Program-made: the position numbers and the translations under genes | Assembly (NCBI GenBank): GCA_015657535.1 | Contig: JADHZB010001453.1 | Span: 1 to 25,862 of the forward strand | Length of the DNA stretch: 25,862 nt | Origin: Nephromyces sp. MM_2019 | Taxonomy: Eukaryota; Apicomplexa; Aconoidasida; Nephromycida | Reading direction: 5' to 3' | Notes under the pieces: generated by a model | What the model saw: only the letters and a program-made list of their open reading frames with translations | Database searches by the model: none | What the model was told of the DNA's origin: nothing | Part shown: positions 1-8,892 of the stretch, one piece after another | How the letters are laid out: each line of letters opens with the position of its first letter | Position numbering within the stretch: the stretch's first letter is position 1

Positions 1-1166
1 CCACCCAAACTCCTTACCCCCCCTCCACCCACCTAGAATTATGAACCCTTTAACTACTCAAGGGGATGCTCTTCAGCAATAGATGTTTCTCTTTCTAACA
101 AAAGGCTAGTTTTCCTTTGAAAAACCACACAAATAAGTTTTTTTTGATGCTTTCCAAAGAGAAGCTAACAGAGTAGAAGAAGAGGGAGAAGAGGGAGAAG
201 TAATTCCCAGAGAATAGCAAAGATTCTGCGTTTTCTGGTAATTTTTCTGCAGTTTATAGTGGTGAACGTCTGTTTATCTAGAAACTCGTCTTTTCATGGC
301 TTTTTAGATGAAATTAGAGGAAAAGAAGGGAAATCGCAGTCTTCTTTGTGCTTACACTAGTGTGTGTGTGGGAGAGTTGCTAGTTTGTGTGTAGAAGCAG
401 GAAGATGTGAAGCTCTGCTAGCTATTAATGCAGTGAAAAGACTCGCGATTTCTAGCTTAGTAATGGCCATAGATTGGAGCATTATGAGGGTGATGAGAGT
501 CTTTCATGGAGCAGTAGAGAAGAAGCTGATGTTTTACTTAGAGAAGTAGACTAGTGTGTGTTGTGCTGGAGGTTGCTCATAGGAAGTCTCCTCTTTCAAA
601 GCTTTATGCGTGTGTGAATAGAAGAAGAAACGCTCTTTTTTGCGTTGTCAAAGTAGCGCGTGTGTGTGTGTGTGCAGTTTCAAACTGGATGCCCTGGTTT
701 GTATGCAGTAGTATATCACGGTGTGCAAGTATTGCGTGTGTTCATCTGTGTGTTATCTCGCACGCCGATGTATGTATCTCTAGAGCTGCACTCTGTAGCG
801 TTGCAGTATAGTCTCGCACTGGATAACTGTGTGTGTGTGTGTCTCACATTTTACATCATCAGGTATGCATGTGTGCAGATATCTGTGTATCTGTCTCTGT
901 GTGTGTGCGTGTGTATCCACCTGTGTATATCCATGTGTGTGTGTATATCAATCTGTGTGTGCGTGTCCACCTGTATATACCGATGTGTGTGTATCCATCT
1001 GTGTGTGAGACACTTTCCCCTCCCCAATTCGACTGTTTAGGCAAACACTTGACACCGTTAAGATCTGCACCAGCTTCTTCAAAGGCCTTCTCTTCTCACT
1101 ACTCCTCACTAACAACATCATTCTCTCTGCTTCGTCTTGTTATCTTCCGAATAAAAGTTGATAAAA
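1..1166. other. 5' flank of the first gene, repeat-rich, no supported gene
   Basis: No coding region can be supported here. The first 650 bases are mixed sequence with purine-rich patches (for example 170-200). From about 655 to 1010 the + strand is GT-rich, with pure (GT)n runs near 657-674 and 827-844. The last 130 bases before the ATG at 1167 are pyrimidine-rich. A GT-rich stretch followed by a pyrimidine-rich stretch is the pattern of introns elsewhere in this window, so a 5'-UTR intron ending shortly before 1167 is possible. The open frames at 554-1040 are mostly Cys/Val strings produced by GT repeats and are not credible proteins. Confidence 0.6.
655..1010. repeat. GT-rich microsatellite region
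   Basis: Several (GT)n runs are interspersed with GTAT and CTGT variants on the + strand. Translation gives repeated Cys-Val, so the open frames across it are artefacts of repeat composition. Confidence 0.85.
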
Positions 1167-2375
1167 ATGTGTGATTTTAACGAGTTTACTTCCTCTCCTT
1201 CCTCAATGAAGGATGAAACAGTAAAAGAAGAAGATTCAGTCTGCTCTGATGAATGTGATGCTTTCAATCGCATGGAAGTTGAGCTAAATTTTGAAGAAAT
1301 CGCAGAATCTGATGTTTTTTCTGGCATTTCTTCTTTTTCTTCGCCTGTTGCTGCTTCTCCTTCTGCTTCTTCTTCTTCTTCTCCTTCAGCAAGCTTGGAC
1401 TTCATTGTGGGAAACTATGAGCGACAATTGATAGGTTTAGGCGATGCACACAGTTGTAATGGAAGTGATAGCATTTTAGTAGCGCACAATACTGTTGGAT
1501 GTTTTCTTGAAGATGTTATGCAGGAGAATAACTTACAAGATGATGGCAGCGATACCAGCTTTGATGGGAATATGGGGGGGTATTCGTTATTGCTTGATTT
1601 TGAGGGGGGAGGTGGCGGTATTGGGGGGGAAAATGGTGGTTTTAATCAAGAAAATGGTGGTTTTAATCAAGAAAATGGTGGTTTTCATCAAAACTCCCCA
1701 ACCCTACGTCAAAACCCCCCAACCCCCCGTCAAGAAAACTCTGATTCTACCCATCCACCTGGTGTTTCTTCACATGAAGATGGCGAAAATCACCACAACC
1801 TCAATCAAGAATCGAATGAGATGTATTTTACACCTCAAGCTAACAGCAGGGTGCAGCAGAGCATCTCAGTTCACCCGCAAGAAGGTGTGTGTATGCGAAC
1901 TGAAGTGGTAGAACTGAGTGACACACACCCTTCAAGGAACCCTCAGCAGACCTCTCAAAGGCTGATTAATGAGCCCACCAACAGGTTGAGTGAAGCAGAG
2001 CAGTCTTCAGAAGCTGCAAGTTTAATTAACACACACACAGAAGCCTTTACCAAGACGAATGTCATCAACATTGAAGATATTGCACTTGACAGAGCTTCTT
2101 CAAGAGTGTCTGCAGCTTCAAGTGACGTCGCACACACACTGGCAGGAGGCCTAGTCGACGAGAGACTCTCAGCTTCTGAGAGGATGTCTGATTGGGTAGC
2201 AGACTTTGATGATTCTGCTGTGTGTGTGAACCGTGTAGAATCTGCTCAGCCTAGTTCAAGCTTATCAAACAACTTAGACGAGCCACTATCCGAAGAAGCG
2301 ATTAGAACTATCATCTCTATCACTAGGAGTATAGAGCTTAAGGCTCCCGCCTCATTCATGCGATGGAGGCAGTGA
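1167..2375 (+). CDS. Acidic Ser/Asn/Gln-rich protein of unknown function, possibly only a first exon
   Basis: I do not recognise this protein. The start is the ATG at 1167, preceded by AAAA, which is the usual context for apicomplexan starts; the longer reading from 1158 begins with TTG and is less likely. It encodes about 402 residues before the TGA at 2373-2375. The N-terminal half is acidic with a Ser-rich patch near residues 65-75. Around residues 150-165 a Gly run leads into three heptapeptides ENGGFNQ/H and then two of QNSPTLR/QNPPTPR type. The rest is hydrophilic and probably disordered, and a short amphipathic stretch near the end reads AIRTIISITRSIELKA. No signal peptide, membrane segment or known domain is visible. 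The terminal codons run into GCA|GTGAGA at 2363-2369, a good splice donor, so the TGA may be intronic and the gene may continue. Two acceptors keep a frame open: after 2556 (to a stop at 2656) and after 2604. An open frame this long with balanced codons amid stop-rich DNA supports real coding, but the exon structure is uncertain. Confidence 0.6.
   Translation: MCDFNEFTSSPSSMKDETVKEEDSVCSDECDAFNRMEVELNFEEIAESDVFSGISSFSSPVAASPSASSSSSPSASLDFIVGNYERQLIGLGDAHSCNGSDSILVAHNTVGCFLEDVMQENNLQDDGSDTSFDGNMGGYSLLLDFEGGGGGIGGENGGFNQENGGFNQENGGFHQNSPTLRQNPPTPRQENSDSTHPPGVSSHEDGENHHNLNQESNEMYFTPQANSRVQQSISVHPQEGVCMRTEVVELSDTHPSRNPQQTSQRLINEPTNRLSEAEQSSEAASLINTHTEAFTKTNVINIEDIALDRASSRVSAASSDVAHTLAGGLVDERLSASERMSDWVADFDDSAVCVNRVESAQPSSSLSNNLDEPLSEEAIRTIISITRSIELKAPASFMRWRQ
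1629..1736 (+). repeat. In-frame 21-bp tandem repeats (heptapeptide repeats)
   Basis: Three copies of a 21-bp unit, GAAAATGGTGGTTTTAATCA plus A, encode ENGGFNQ. They are followed by two diverged 21-bp C-rich units encoding QNSPTLR and QNPPTPR. The unit is a multiple of three, so copy changes keep the frame. Confidence 0.85.
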
Positions 2376-4440
2376 GATGAGTAGTGTGTAGCCTGAAGAT
2401 GATTGCAGAAGAGCGGGTGTGTGTGGGTGCACCTCTTTTTGTGTGTGGGTGCGTCTCTGTGTGTATGGGTGCATCTGCCTGGGTGTGTGCAAATATTTGT
2501 GTGAGTAAATTTGTCAAGTGTATTTTTGGTGTGTGTGCTTCACTACTTCTTTCTAGGTGGGGATCAATCTCTGAGTGTGCGTGTTTGACTAGGCCTTTTT
2601 TAGGTGGAAAAATATCATCTATCGTCGTTCTTTGCTCTGTACCTTCTGCTTCATGAAGATGTCAGAATGTGTGTGTGAAGTGTGTGTGAATTGCTACAAA
2701 TTTTGATGACTAGCAGCTCTTGAAGTCTCCTAATGAAGGAAGACGCTTAAAATGAGCTGTTAACACATAGAGAAGAGGAGGCTGAAAGTGATGAAAAAGC
2801 GTCAAATTCCGTCTAATCGCTTCAGTGAGGAGCTTCTGTATGTCAAGAGGAGATGAAGTGGGGGGGTAGTTGAGTGCTCTTCAGTGAGAAGCTTCTGTAT
2901 ATGTAGAAGAGATCGCTTGAATCTACGGTTTTTCCTCATTAAAAAGCTTTGCTGTGTGGTTATTTTTTGATGAAGCCCTGCGTAGCCGGTGGGAGGAAGT
3001 AGATTATTCTTTCTTTCTCCGAAAGTCAGTTTTTTGACGCTTTCGAGAGTTGAAAAATCTACTCAAATGCATGGAGAAATGAAGATGTTTTGCAAAGGTG
3101 CTCTCAAAGCTTCCTCTATGCTTTTTTATGCATCTGTGGGTATCTAGAAATTTTTTTCCAGTTTTTTTTGTAAAGAGGAGCCTCTGTGTGTGTGCTTTAT
3201 AGCCTCATTAGCTCAAATTTTCAACCTTTTGAACTTAAAACGTGAGCGAGCGAACATCCACAGCTGTGGTGGAGAAAAATTCGACTTCTGGGGGGTTTTC
3301 AAGCTCTGAAGATGCCAATTCATGAGGTGGTGATGTTGTTATAGGGCATCGCTTCTGGGTGATTCTTTCTCCTCTTAATACATCATTTTTGGGTGAATCT
3401 CTCTCTCTCCTAGCATCGCTCTCGCTGCTCTCTCTGTGTTTATCTCTGAGTGCCTCTGTTTATCTCACTCTCATTATCTCTCATTTTATCTCTCGTTCTT
3501 CCTCTTTTTCATACGTCGCTCTGATGAATTCGCTGTTGATGAGTTTTGGGAAAAATGAAGTCTCTGGAAGAGGATGGCGCCGCTGTGTGTGTGTGTGTGT
3601 GTTTGCAGTTCAACTACACTGAAGCTTCCTGTGAGAGCTGCTATCTTTATGATTACCTCAAGACTCTATCAGCTTTGTGCGTGTGTGTGTGCACTTCGCG
3701 ATGATGTAGAGTACGTATAGCAAAGTCTTTTCATTTGAAGATATGTATGTATGTAGTGTAAAATAAGAGGGAGAAATCTGGAGGCTGTGGTGTACTGTGT
3801 GTGTGTAGTGCGAGGTAAGAGGGAGAAACCTGGAGGCTACAATCTGTATGTATGTAGAGTGGAATGGAAGGAAGAACTTTTAGGCTGTGATTTGCTGTGT
3901 GTGTGCAGGCTAGATTAGGAAGGATAACTTTCAGGCTGTGTTATGCTGCGTGTGTGTGTAGAGTGGAGCAAGAGGTCCGAGTGTTTTCATGCATAAGGCT
4001 GCTAATATTTATTAACGCAGGAAAGCATCAAAGCTGCCTTTTCATGGGACCACACACACATAGAAGCATATTCCAACAAAATGTGCAGCACGCACATCTG
4101 CTTGAACCACACACACGAGTTAAATTTCCTGTCATACAGGGTATTGAAGATTCTCCATTTACTCGAATTCAACATCGAGAGGCTATGTTTGCAAAGAAAG
4201 CTTACACACACAAAATATCCCCTCCAGAGCATCACTCACTCCCCAAAACTTGCACACACACACACAATACCCCTCCAGAATATCCTCCCAAAAAGTCGCA
4301 CACACACAACCAAGCTCTTCTCAAAACCCCCCAACTTCAATACTTCTTCTGCAAGTAATCTAAAGCATCTTAACAAGCTCGCTCTCCCTCAACACACATA
4401 CTTCAGAAAATGCCAAAGAATATAGAATTTTGAAGATTCC
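2376..4440. other. Downstream flank of the first gene, no supported gene
   Basis: GT-rich from about 2412 to 2545, then a pyrimidine stretch ending in TTTCTAG at 2556 and CTTTTTTAG at 2604, both acceptor-like. Possible short exons follow. From 2657 on, all frames close within about 40 codons except low-complexity stretches. A short open stretch at about 2925-3030 and another at about 2770-2860 look protein-like by eye but have no splice support I can confirm. (GT)n occurs at 3584-3602. CA-rich DNA lies at 4200-4310. Confidence 0.45.
3745..3965. repeat. About 50-bp minisatellite, roughly 4.3 diverged copies
   Basis: Units begin near 3745, 3796, 3845, 3896 and 3947 (spacing 49-51). Each starts with a short TGTRTGTRTG tract plus TAG/CAG, followed by a purine-rich segment resembling AAGAGGGAGAAAYCTGGAGG and then CTGTG. 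Copies differ at many sites, so this is an old array. Confidence 0.7.
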
Positions 4441-4601
4441 ACAGTTGCTTCACTTTCCTTCTGAAGAAGCTTACTTTGAAAAGAATGAGATTCATCACTT
4501 TCATAGTCTTTCACTGCTTTAACGCAGAAAGAGCGCTCATTCAGCCACTTTTTTGCAGTTTTTGGAGTGAACTTTCTTCCTCTTGTCTGCTTTACTTCAT
4601 T

Positions 4602-4722
4602 TCTCCCTCTTCTTCTTCTTCTCCTTCTTCCTCCACTTCTTCCTCTTCTTCTTCTCCTTCTTCCTCCACTTCTTCTTCCTTCATTTCTTCTTCTTCTTCT
4701 TCCTATTCCTCTTCTTCCTCTT
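4602..4722. repeat. TTC/TCC trinucleotide repeat
   Basis: A near-pure pyrimidine tract of TCT, TCC and TTC triplets. The + frames read poly-Ser, poly-Leu or poly-Phe, and the reverse strand would read poly-Glu/Lys. No flanking coding sequence ties it to a gene. Confidence 0.85.
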
Positions 4723-4979
4723 AAGCTACTTTTTCACCACCTTCTTACGTGGAGCGCTCGAGAGCTTGGAGGTATCAGCAGCGTGTGTGTGTGCAGAACG
4801 AAGGCGTTCTGCAAGCTTCATATCAGAGTAGAGGGGTAATGAAGGCTGATTAGTGGCCTGAATGTGAATGCTGACGATCGAATTCTCCCACTTTCCAGGT
4901 TTCTTGAAGAAAGTCGTGACAGAATTGATAACTCTGAAGAGGAGGGTGGGACGGAGTGATCATTCTTAGTGAAGAAGGG

Positions 4980-5240
4980 GGTTTTCTATTGTATAGGAGG
5001 GGGAGGGGGGTGTGTGTGGGGTGGGGGAGTAGTTTATGCGCGTGTGGGGGGTGGGAGCAGTTTCCGTGCGTGTGGGGTGGGAGTGGTTTACGTGTGTTGG
5101 GGGGGATTGCTTTGTGTGTGTCTTGGAGGGGGGCGTGGTTTGTGTTTGTTTGGGGGGTGGGAGTGGTTTATGTGTGTGCATGTGTCGAGGTGAGGGAATG
5201 GTTTCTGAGTATGTGTGTGTGCGGGGGATGAGATGAGGGA
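4980..5240. repeat. G/T-rich block with many G-runs
   Basis: The + strand carries many runs of three to six G separated by GT-rich spacers (for example around 4999-5025 and 5098-5160). This is the composition expected of G-quadruplex-forming DNA. Both strands are open in several frames only because the composition lacks stops. Confidence 0.75.
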
Positions 5241-5699
5241 ATGGTGTCTGAATATGTCTAAATGACAGGATCAAAAGGAGTACCTTACACACACACACAT
5301 GCACACATCAACTAGAGAGTATATAACTCACGTATTCGCGTTTTGCACAATTTCCTCTGATTTCATACTCGAAAGCCCCACTTTCACTGCTCTGAAAACA
5401 ATCAGAATCACCTAAACTACTTCCTTATATGCGCAAACACACACAAATATATAGAGATATGTACACACACGCACACACCCACACACCCATAAAAACATAT
5501 ACACACAGAAAATGTTTACACAAGGAATTTACTCTCAAAAGTGTGAAAAAGCTACTGCAGTGAATACAATAAGTGTGTGCTGCAAGTTTTTGTCTTGAGA
5601 GTCGAACCAAAAAAAAAACACACACCTCAATCGTATAATATATGCTTCATACAGGGGAAAAGCCCACAACAAACTGCAAACTTATCATGTGGCAAGAAT

Positions 5700-5835
5700 T
5701 ATTGAAAAAACATCACAGAAGAGGAAGAAGATGAAGAAGAGCAAGTAGCAGAAGATGATAAAGAAGAAGAAAATGAAGTGCAGCAAGTAGCAGAAGGTGA
5801 AGAAAAATACGCAGAAATATAAAAAGAAGAAAACA
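5700..5835. repeat. GAA/GAT-rich imperfect repeat
   Basis: A purine-rich stretch in which CAAGTAGCAGAAG occurs twice (about 5741 and 5783). One + frame reads a short Glu/Asp-rich string ending in a stop near 5821, with a stop just upstream and no convincing acceptor, so it is listed as a repeat. Confidence 0.6.
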
Positions 5836-6393
5836 CACATGCAAACTCTCCCAAAAGGAGAAAAGCTTCACAGAAAGAGATGATATACACACACACACCC
5901 TCCCCATACATGGCGAAATACCTCAAATCACGCACAGACAAGTAGATTTCTTCCGAGAAAAAGCTAATCACACACAGACTCAATAAACCCCCGGAATTCA
6001 ACATAACCCTTTGAAAAAGAGCTCTCCCACAAACAAAAAAACGCCTAAATCACAGCAAAAAAAGGCTTACACAGTGGGTCCGCTTCGTATCCACATCCAC
6101 GTGCTATTCAGGGCATTTCTGATTGGTTCCACACACTTAGAACTGCGAAGCTTCAAGCCCACAGGCATCCTAAAGGAGGCAAAAGTCAGCATAAAACATC
6201 GAGTAAACGAGAAAGAAGAGACTAACCAAAAGCTCTTCAATGAAAAGAAAGTTGCTAATTTAAATGAAGAAGAAACAGGAGAAAATGATGCTTTCTTTGT
6301 GCATCTTCAATACATTGATATACGCAGGTATATCTTATTTGTGTGTGTAGATGAAGAATATACTAGTAAAACCATGGAATATCTGGAAAATAA

Positions 6394-6431
6394 TAGAGGA
6401 AAACCAGTGTACGTACACTGGTTTTCCTCTA
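6394..6431. repeat. Perfect 38-bp palindrome at the 3' end of the L1-domain gene
   Basis: The arm TAGAGGAAAACCAGTGTAC (6394-6412) is followed with no spacer by its exact reverse complement (6413-6431). On the minus strand the palindrome begins exactly at the proposed TAG stop codon (6431-6429) and extends into the 3' flank. It could extrude as a cruciform or form a strong RNA hairpin in either transcript. Confidence 0.95.
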
Positions 6432-6488
6432 AAATCTTATTGAAGCTTGGATCGGTAGCTTCAGGTGCACATGGACATCGCACACATA
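6429..6488 (-). other. L1-domain gene, probable terminal exon
   Basis: A pyrimidine-rich tract (CCTTTTCTTTCTGCCTTTG) followed by ACACACACTAG is the acceptor, and the exon starts at 6488. It reads YVCDVHVHLKLPIQASIRF and then TAG at 6431-6429. The V-H-L-K...L-P-I pattern fits the last strand of the L1 domain. It is only 19 residues, so chance resemblance is not excluded. Confidence 0.5.
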
Positions 6489-8892
6489 CTAGTGTGTGTC
6501 AAAGGCAGAAAGAAAAGGGATAAAAAAAGAAAAGAGGTGCACACACACAGGCAGAAAATAGATACACACGCATACCAAAGAGACACATATACACATAAAG
6601 ACGCACAATACATTAGACACACACAAATTAGACATAAACACACGAACTAGACGCATTCACTCATACACACACACAAGAAAAACATACATGCACACACACG
6701 CACAAAAGCACACCCCTACGCAGACACAACCACACATACAAACACACACACACAAACATACATGCACACACAAAATGTAGAACGGTGTCAAAGGCAAGAT
6801 GATCTTACACCAAAGCACAGCTAATAAACTCAACTGTCACTCACACACACACGATATTAAGCAGCAGAACAGCTACCTCACCGGCTTTAAGACAAGAAGT
6901 AAAGTATTTGAAGAGATTTGAACAACACACAGTCAACTGCAAAAGCTTTGATACACAGATACCCACTTGTCAAACAAATTTAACGCAGTAGATCACTATA
7001 AGAGGGGGAGAGCTAGAGAGAGTGCTAGAGAGACTAAGCTAGAGAGACTGAGCTAGAGAGACTGAGCTAGAGAGACTGAGCTAGAGAGACTGAGCTAGAG
7101 CTATAGATTAATAGAGAGAGACTTACAAAGAGAGAAGCTCCACAAGCTTCACTTAGAAACTAAGAATCAGCAAGCATCACTCACTTCTTGTTCTTTATAA
7201 AGAAAGTGCCCAACAGAGCAGTAGCCTTCCTCACTACACGATCATCACAAAGAAAAAGATCAAAGGAGCTACAAAGCTCTCTCTTTAGCCTATAAGTCTT
7301 GAACTTCTTCTCAAGCTTGTTGACATCAATAATCTGAAAAAATAAGCAAAAAAAGTGTCGAAATCATCTCCAAACACGGCATAAGAGAATGAACACACAC
7401 ACAAATACACATAAACCAAGCAATAATGAGCGGGAAAGCGACAGAGAAGCTTCTTCTTATTCTTCTTCTTCAAAAACGTCAAAAAAGGCAAAAAAGCAGT
7501 GATGCTAAAGAGACTGGGAAAGAAGCAGAGATTGTGAAGAAAAGCTGGTAGAGATGCTAAAAATATGAGAAACGCACTAATCGTAGTAACCAGTGATTTG
7601 GGTGATTATCATTCTCTTCTAGGGGGAGAAGAGGAAGCAGAAGAAGAAAAGACTAGAACATCCACACTATCACTTCAGATTTCTCAGTATAAAATTGTCA
7701 AAGCATTTGATGCTTGAAAACCAAAGTTTCTACTCACTACGCACACACACACATACCTTTTGGATATCTCCAATTTTCTCCTTCTCTAGTAAATCCTTCC
7801 ATTTACGCTGTGGGCTCTTCACAATCAAGCAAATTCTTGAGACATTTCCAAAGAGAGAATTTGGAAGTTCACTGCAAGAAGCAAGGAATTGAGAAGAGGG
7901 GGTTTAAAGGCTTCGCAGTTTTCTAGCAAAAAGTACAGCAAAGAGGAAGAAGTGAAGAAGTGAAGAAGAGAAAACGAAGAAGATGAAGTGATGAAGAAGT
8001 GGAAGCAACCACACAAACACCCGAAAAAACTCGTAAAAAATCCCCCAAAAAACCGTAAAAAATCCCAGAAAAGCCCCAGAAAAAGCACACACAAACAGCA
8101 CACAACTGCACGCTAACCGCACACACATCATCATAAAAACCCCACACTTTCTACACTGATTTGAAAAGGGGAAAAAGTGGATATTTCTCAATAAAAAAAG
8201 GAAAAAACATCTTCATCTCTGCAGCAAATTCGCCTAAATTACATGAAAAAAATCCCTTTAAACCAGCATTCTCATGAAATACATCAGAGAGTAGGAGGGT
8301 CTGAAGATTGCTGGTAGAATGAAGCATAAAGGCAAGAGATTCATGAAATGCAAACTACTGAGAATTCATCATTTGAAGAAAATAATATGAAATAAATAAG
8401 TGTGTGTGGGCTTTTTTCTTTCAATTTATATCTCAAAAATCAACACTCAGAGTCACACATACAGGGTAACACACACAAAAGTCACACACCAATAAATAAG
8501 TCCAAAAACAGACCCACACACACCTACGAACAACAAGACCTACACACCAATACCTACATATGAACGGGACACACACTGTTCTGCTCTGGAGTTCGTTGAA
8601 GACTAAAGAGAAGATACACTGAAGATGCTTCTGAGCTATCAAACAGCGAAGAAACAGTAGCCACCACCTCCCTCCTCTGATTCCTTCCTGAAGATGCTGA
8701 GGGGTATACCCCCCCCCTTGCCTCCTCCTCCTTCTTTTTCTTCTTTATCAGATGAAGAAGAGAAGAAACAGCCACATTCAACTTCGAAATCTTCACATTC
8801 CCCCCTTCCGCTGCATCCTCTTCATCAGCAGCTGGAGAAGAGGAAATCTTTCTTCCCCCCTGAAAATACGATTTCCCTACCGTCTGCTTCAT
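6429..8892 (-). CDS. UTP30: Ribosomal L1-domain protein, RSL1D1/Utp30/Cic1 type (multi-exon)
   Basis: Probable nucleolar ribosome-biogenesis factor with an L1-like RNA-binding fold. Exons read on the minus strand are: exon 1, 8892-8573; exon 2, 7871-7757; exon 3, 7333-7185; probable last exon, 6488-6429 with TAG. Exon 1 carries a helix (LNVAVSSLLHLIKKKKK), then SVYLLFSLQRTPEQ, which fits the first domain-I strand. Exon 2 gives ELPNSLFGNVSRICLIVKSP, the family's 'LPHSL...ICLIVKDPQ' element. Exon 3 gives KLEKKFKTYRLKRELCSSFD then LFLCDDRV and LLGTFFIKNK, the hallmark 'KLR..YK.YE.KR.L..S.DLFLADDRV...LLGK.FFKKK' region. The last exon gives VHVHLKLPIQ, like the family end 'VHLKTP.S.ALPIY'. The splice phases of exons 1-3 agree. 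About 65 residues of returning domain I are missing between exon 3 and the last exon, so an exon in 6490-7180 is unresolved. An ATG at 8958 is in frame, but a good acceptor (TTTTCTTTTCACAG) lies between it and 8892, so I start at 8892; an upstream exon is possible. Family call strong, boundaries approximate. Confidence 0.82.
6540..6780. repeat. CA-rich microsatellite region
   Basis: Dense (CA)n with TACATG and AGAC interruptions on the + strand (GT-rich on the sense strand of the L1 gene). It lies in the probable last intron of that gene. Confidence 0.85.
7012..7106. repeat. 14-bp tandem repeat GCTAGAGAGACTGA
   Basis: Copies start at 7024, 7038, 7052, 7066, 7080 and 7094 at an exact 14-bp spacing, with a shorter variant at 7012. 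On the transcribed sense strand (minus) each unit reads TCAGTCTCTCTAGC, that is, a pyrimidine stretch followed by AG. The array therefore presents repeated acceptor-like motifs inside an intron. Confidence 0.92.
7185..7333 (-). other. L1-domain gene, exon 3
   Basis: Follows TTATTTTTTCAG. It encodes IIDVNKLEKKFKTYRLKREL and the SSFDLFLCDDRV motif. It ends at AA|GTGAGT (7185), a strong donor; reading through it would give an immediate TGA (7183-7181). Ending the protein there would remove the final domain-I strands, so splicing onward is preferred. Confidence 0.8.
7334..7756 (-). other. Intron 2 of the L1-domain gene
   Basis: Begins GTATGTGTGTGTGTGCG and ends TTATTTTTTCAG on the minus strand, about 423 nt. 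It joins the reading ...GDIQK-IIDVNKL in phase 0. Confidence 0.8.
7757..7871 (-). other. L1-domain gene, exon 2
   Basis: 115 nt bounded by a pyrimidine-rich acceptor (TTGCTTCTTGCAG, exon starts 7871) and the donor CAAAAG|GTATGT (exon ends 7757). It encodes 38 residues with the LPNSLFGNVSRICLIVK motif and ends EKEKIGDIQK. Both splice sites are strong and the conserved reading supports them. Confidence 0.85.
7872..8572 (-). other. Intron 1 of the L1-domain gene
   Basis: About 701 nt on the minus strand. It is GT-rich near its 5' end (8560-8400) and T/C-rich toward 7900. An alternative AG lies at the end of TACTTTTTGCTAG (about 7924), but the pyrimidine-rich site ending at 7872 gives the conserved reading. 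Poly-Phe/Ser frames across it are compositional. Confidence 0.65.
8573..8892 (-). other. L1-domain gene, exon 1
   Basis: Starts at ATG 8892-8890 and reads MKQTVGKSYFQGG, then an acidic DEEDAAEGG patch, the first helix and a Lys/Glu-rich insert. The proposed donor is GT|GTGTCC (exon ends 8573), chosen because it is phase 2 and joins exon 2 as ...PEQNSV-ELPNSL. Reading on instead meets TAG at 8556-8554. Confidence 0.6.

Larger units (their letters stand above)
4723..6428. other. Intergenic repeat-rich DNA between convergent genes
   Basis: This lies downstream of both the + gene at 1167 and the - gene ending at 6429. It contains a G/T-rich block (4980-5240), CA-rich blocks (5285-5305 and 5435-5510) and a GAA/GAT-rich block (5700-5835). 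The + open frame 6011-6523 (170 codons) is the only sizeable one. It overlaps the terminal exon of the minus-strand L1 gene and a palindrome and resembles no family I know, so I treat it as probably non-coding. Confidence 0.5.
6489..7184 (-). other. Intronic region of the L1-domain gene with an unresolved exon
   Basis: On the sense strand it begins GTGAGT and continues through the 14-bp pyrimidine array (7106-7012). A mixed stretch follows (about 7000-6780), where an exon of roughly 190 nt is expected, and then a long GT-rich stretch (6780-6540) before the terminal acceptor. One frame in the mixed stretch (about 6966-6851) stays open and ends LKAGEVAVLLLNIV, similar in spirit to the family's '...ENIVAV...' helix. 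I could not find a phase-compatible splice path for it. Confidence 0.5.

Noticed and set aside
859..1405. Minus-strand frames opposite the 5' flank and start of the first gene
   Set aside because: They are complements of the GT repeat and of the Ser codon run of the + gene, with no independent support.
4476..4724. 82-codon + frame ending in poly-Ser
   Set aside because: The Ser run is a TCT/TCC microsatellite that is equally open as poly-Leu and poly-Phe in the other frames; the short N-terminal part has no support.
6011..6523. 170-codon + strand open frame (MKKSSPTNKKTPK...)
   Set aside because: It overlaps the terminal exon of the minus-strand L1-domain gene and runs through the 38-bp palindrome and a CA repeat. 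No family is recognised and no start context or splice support sets it apart.
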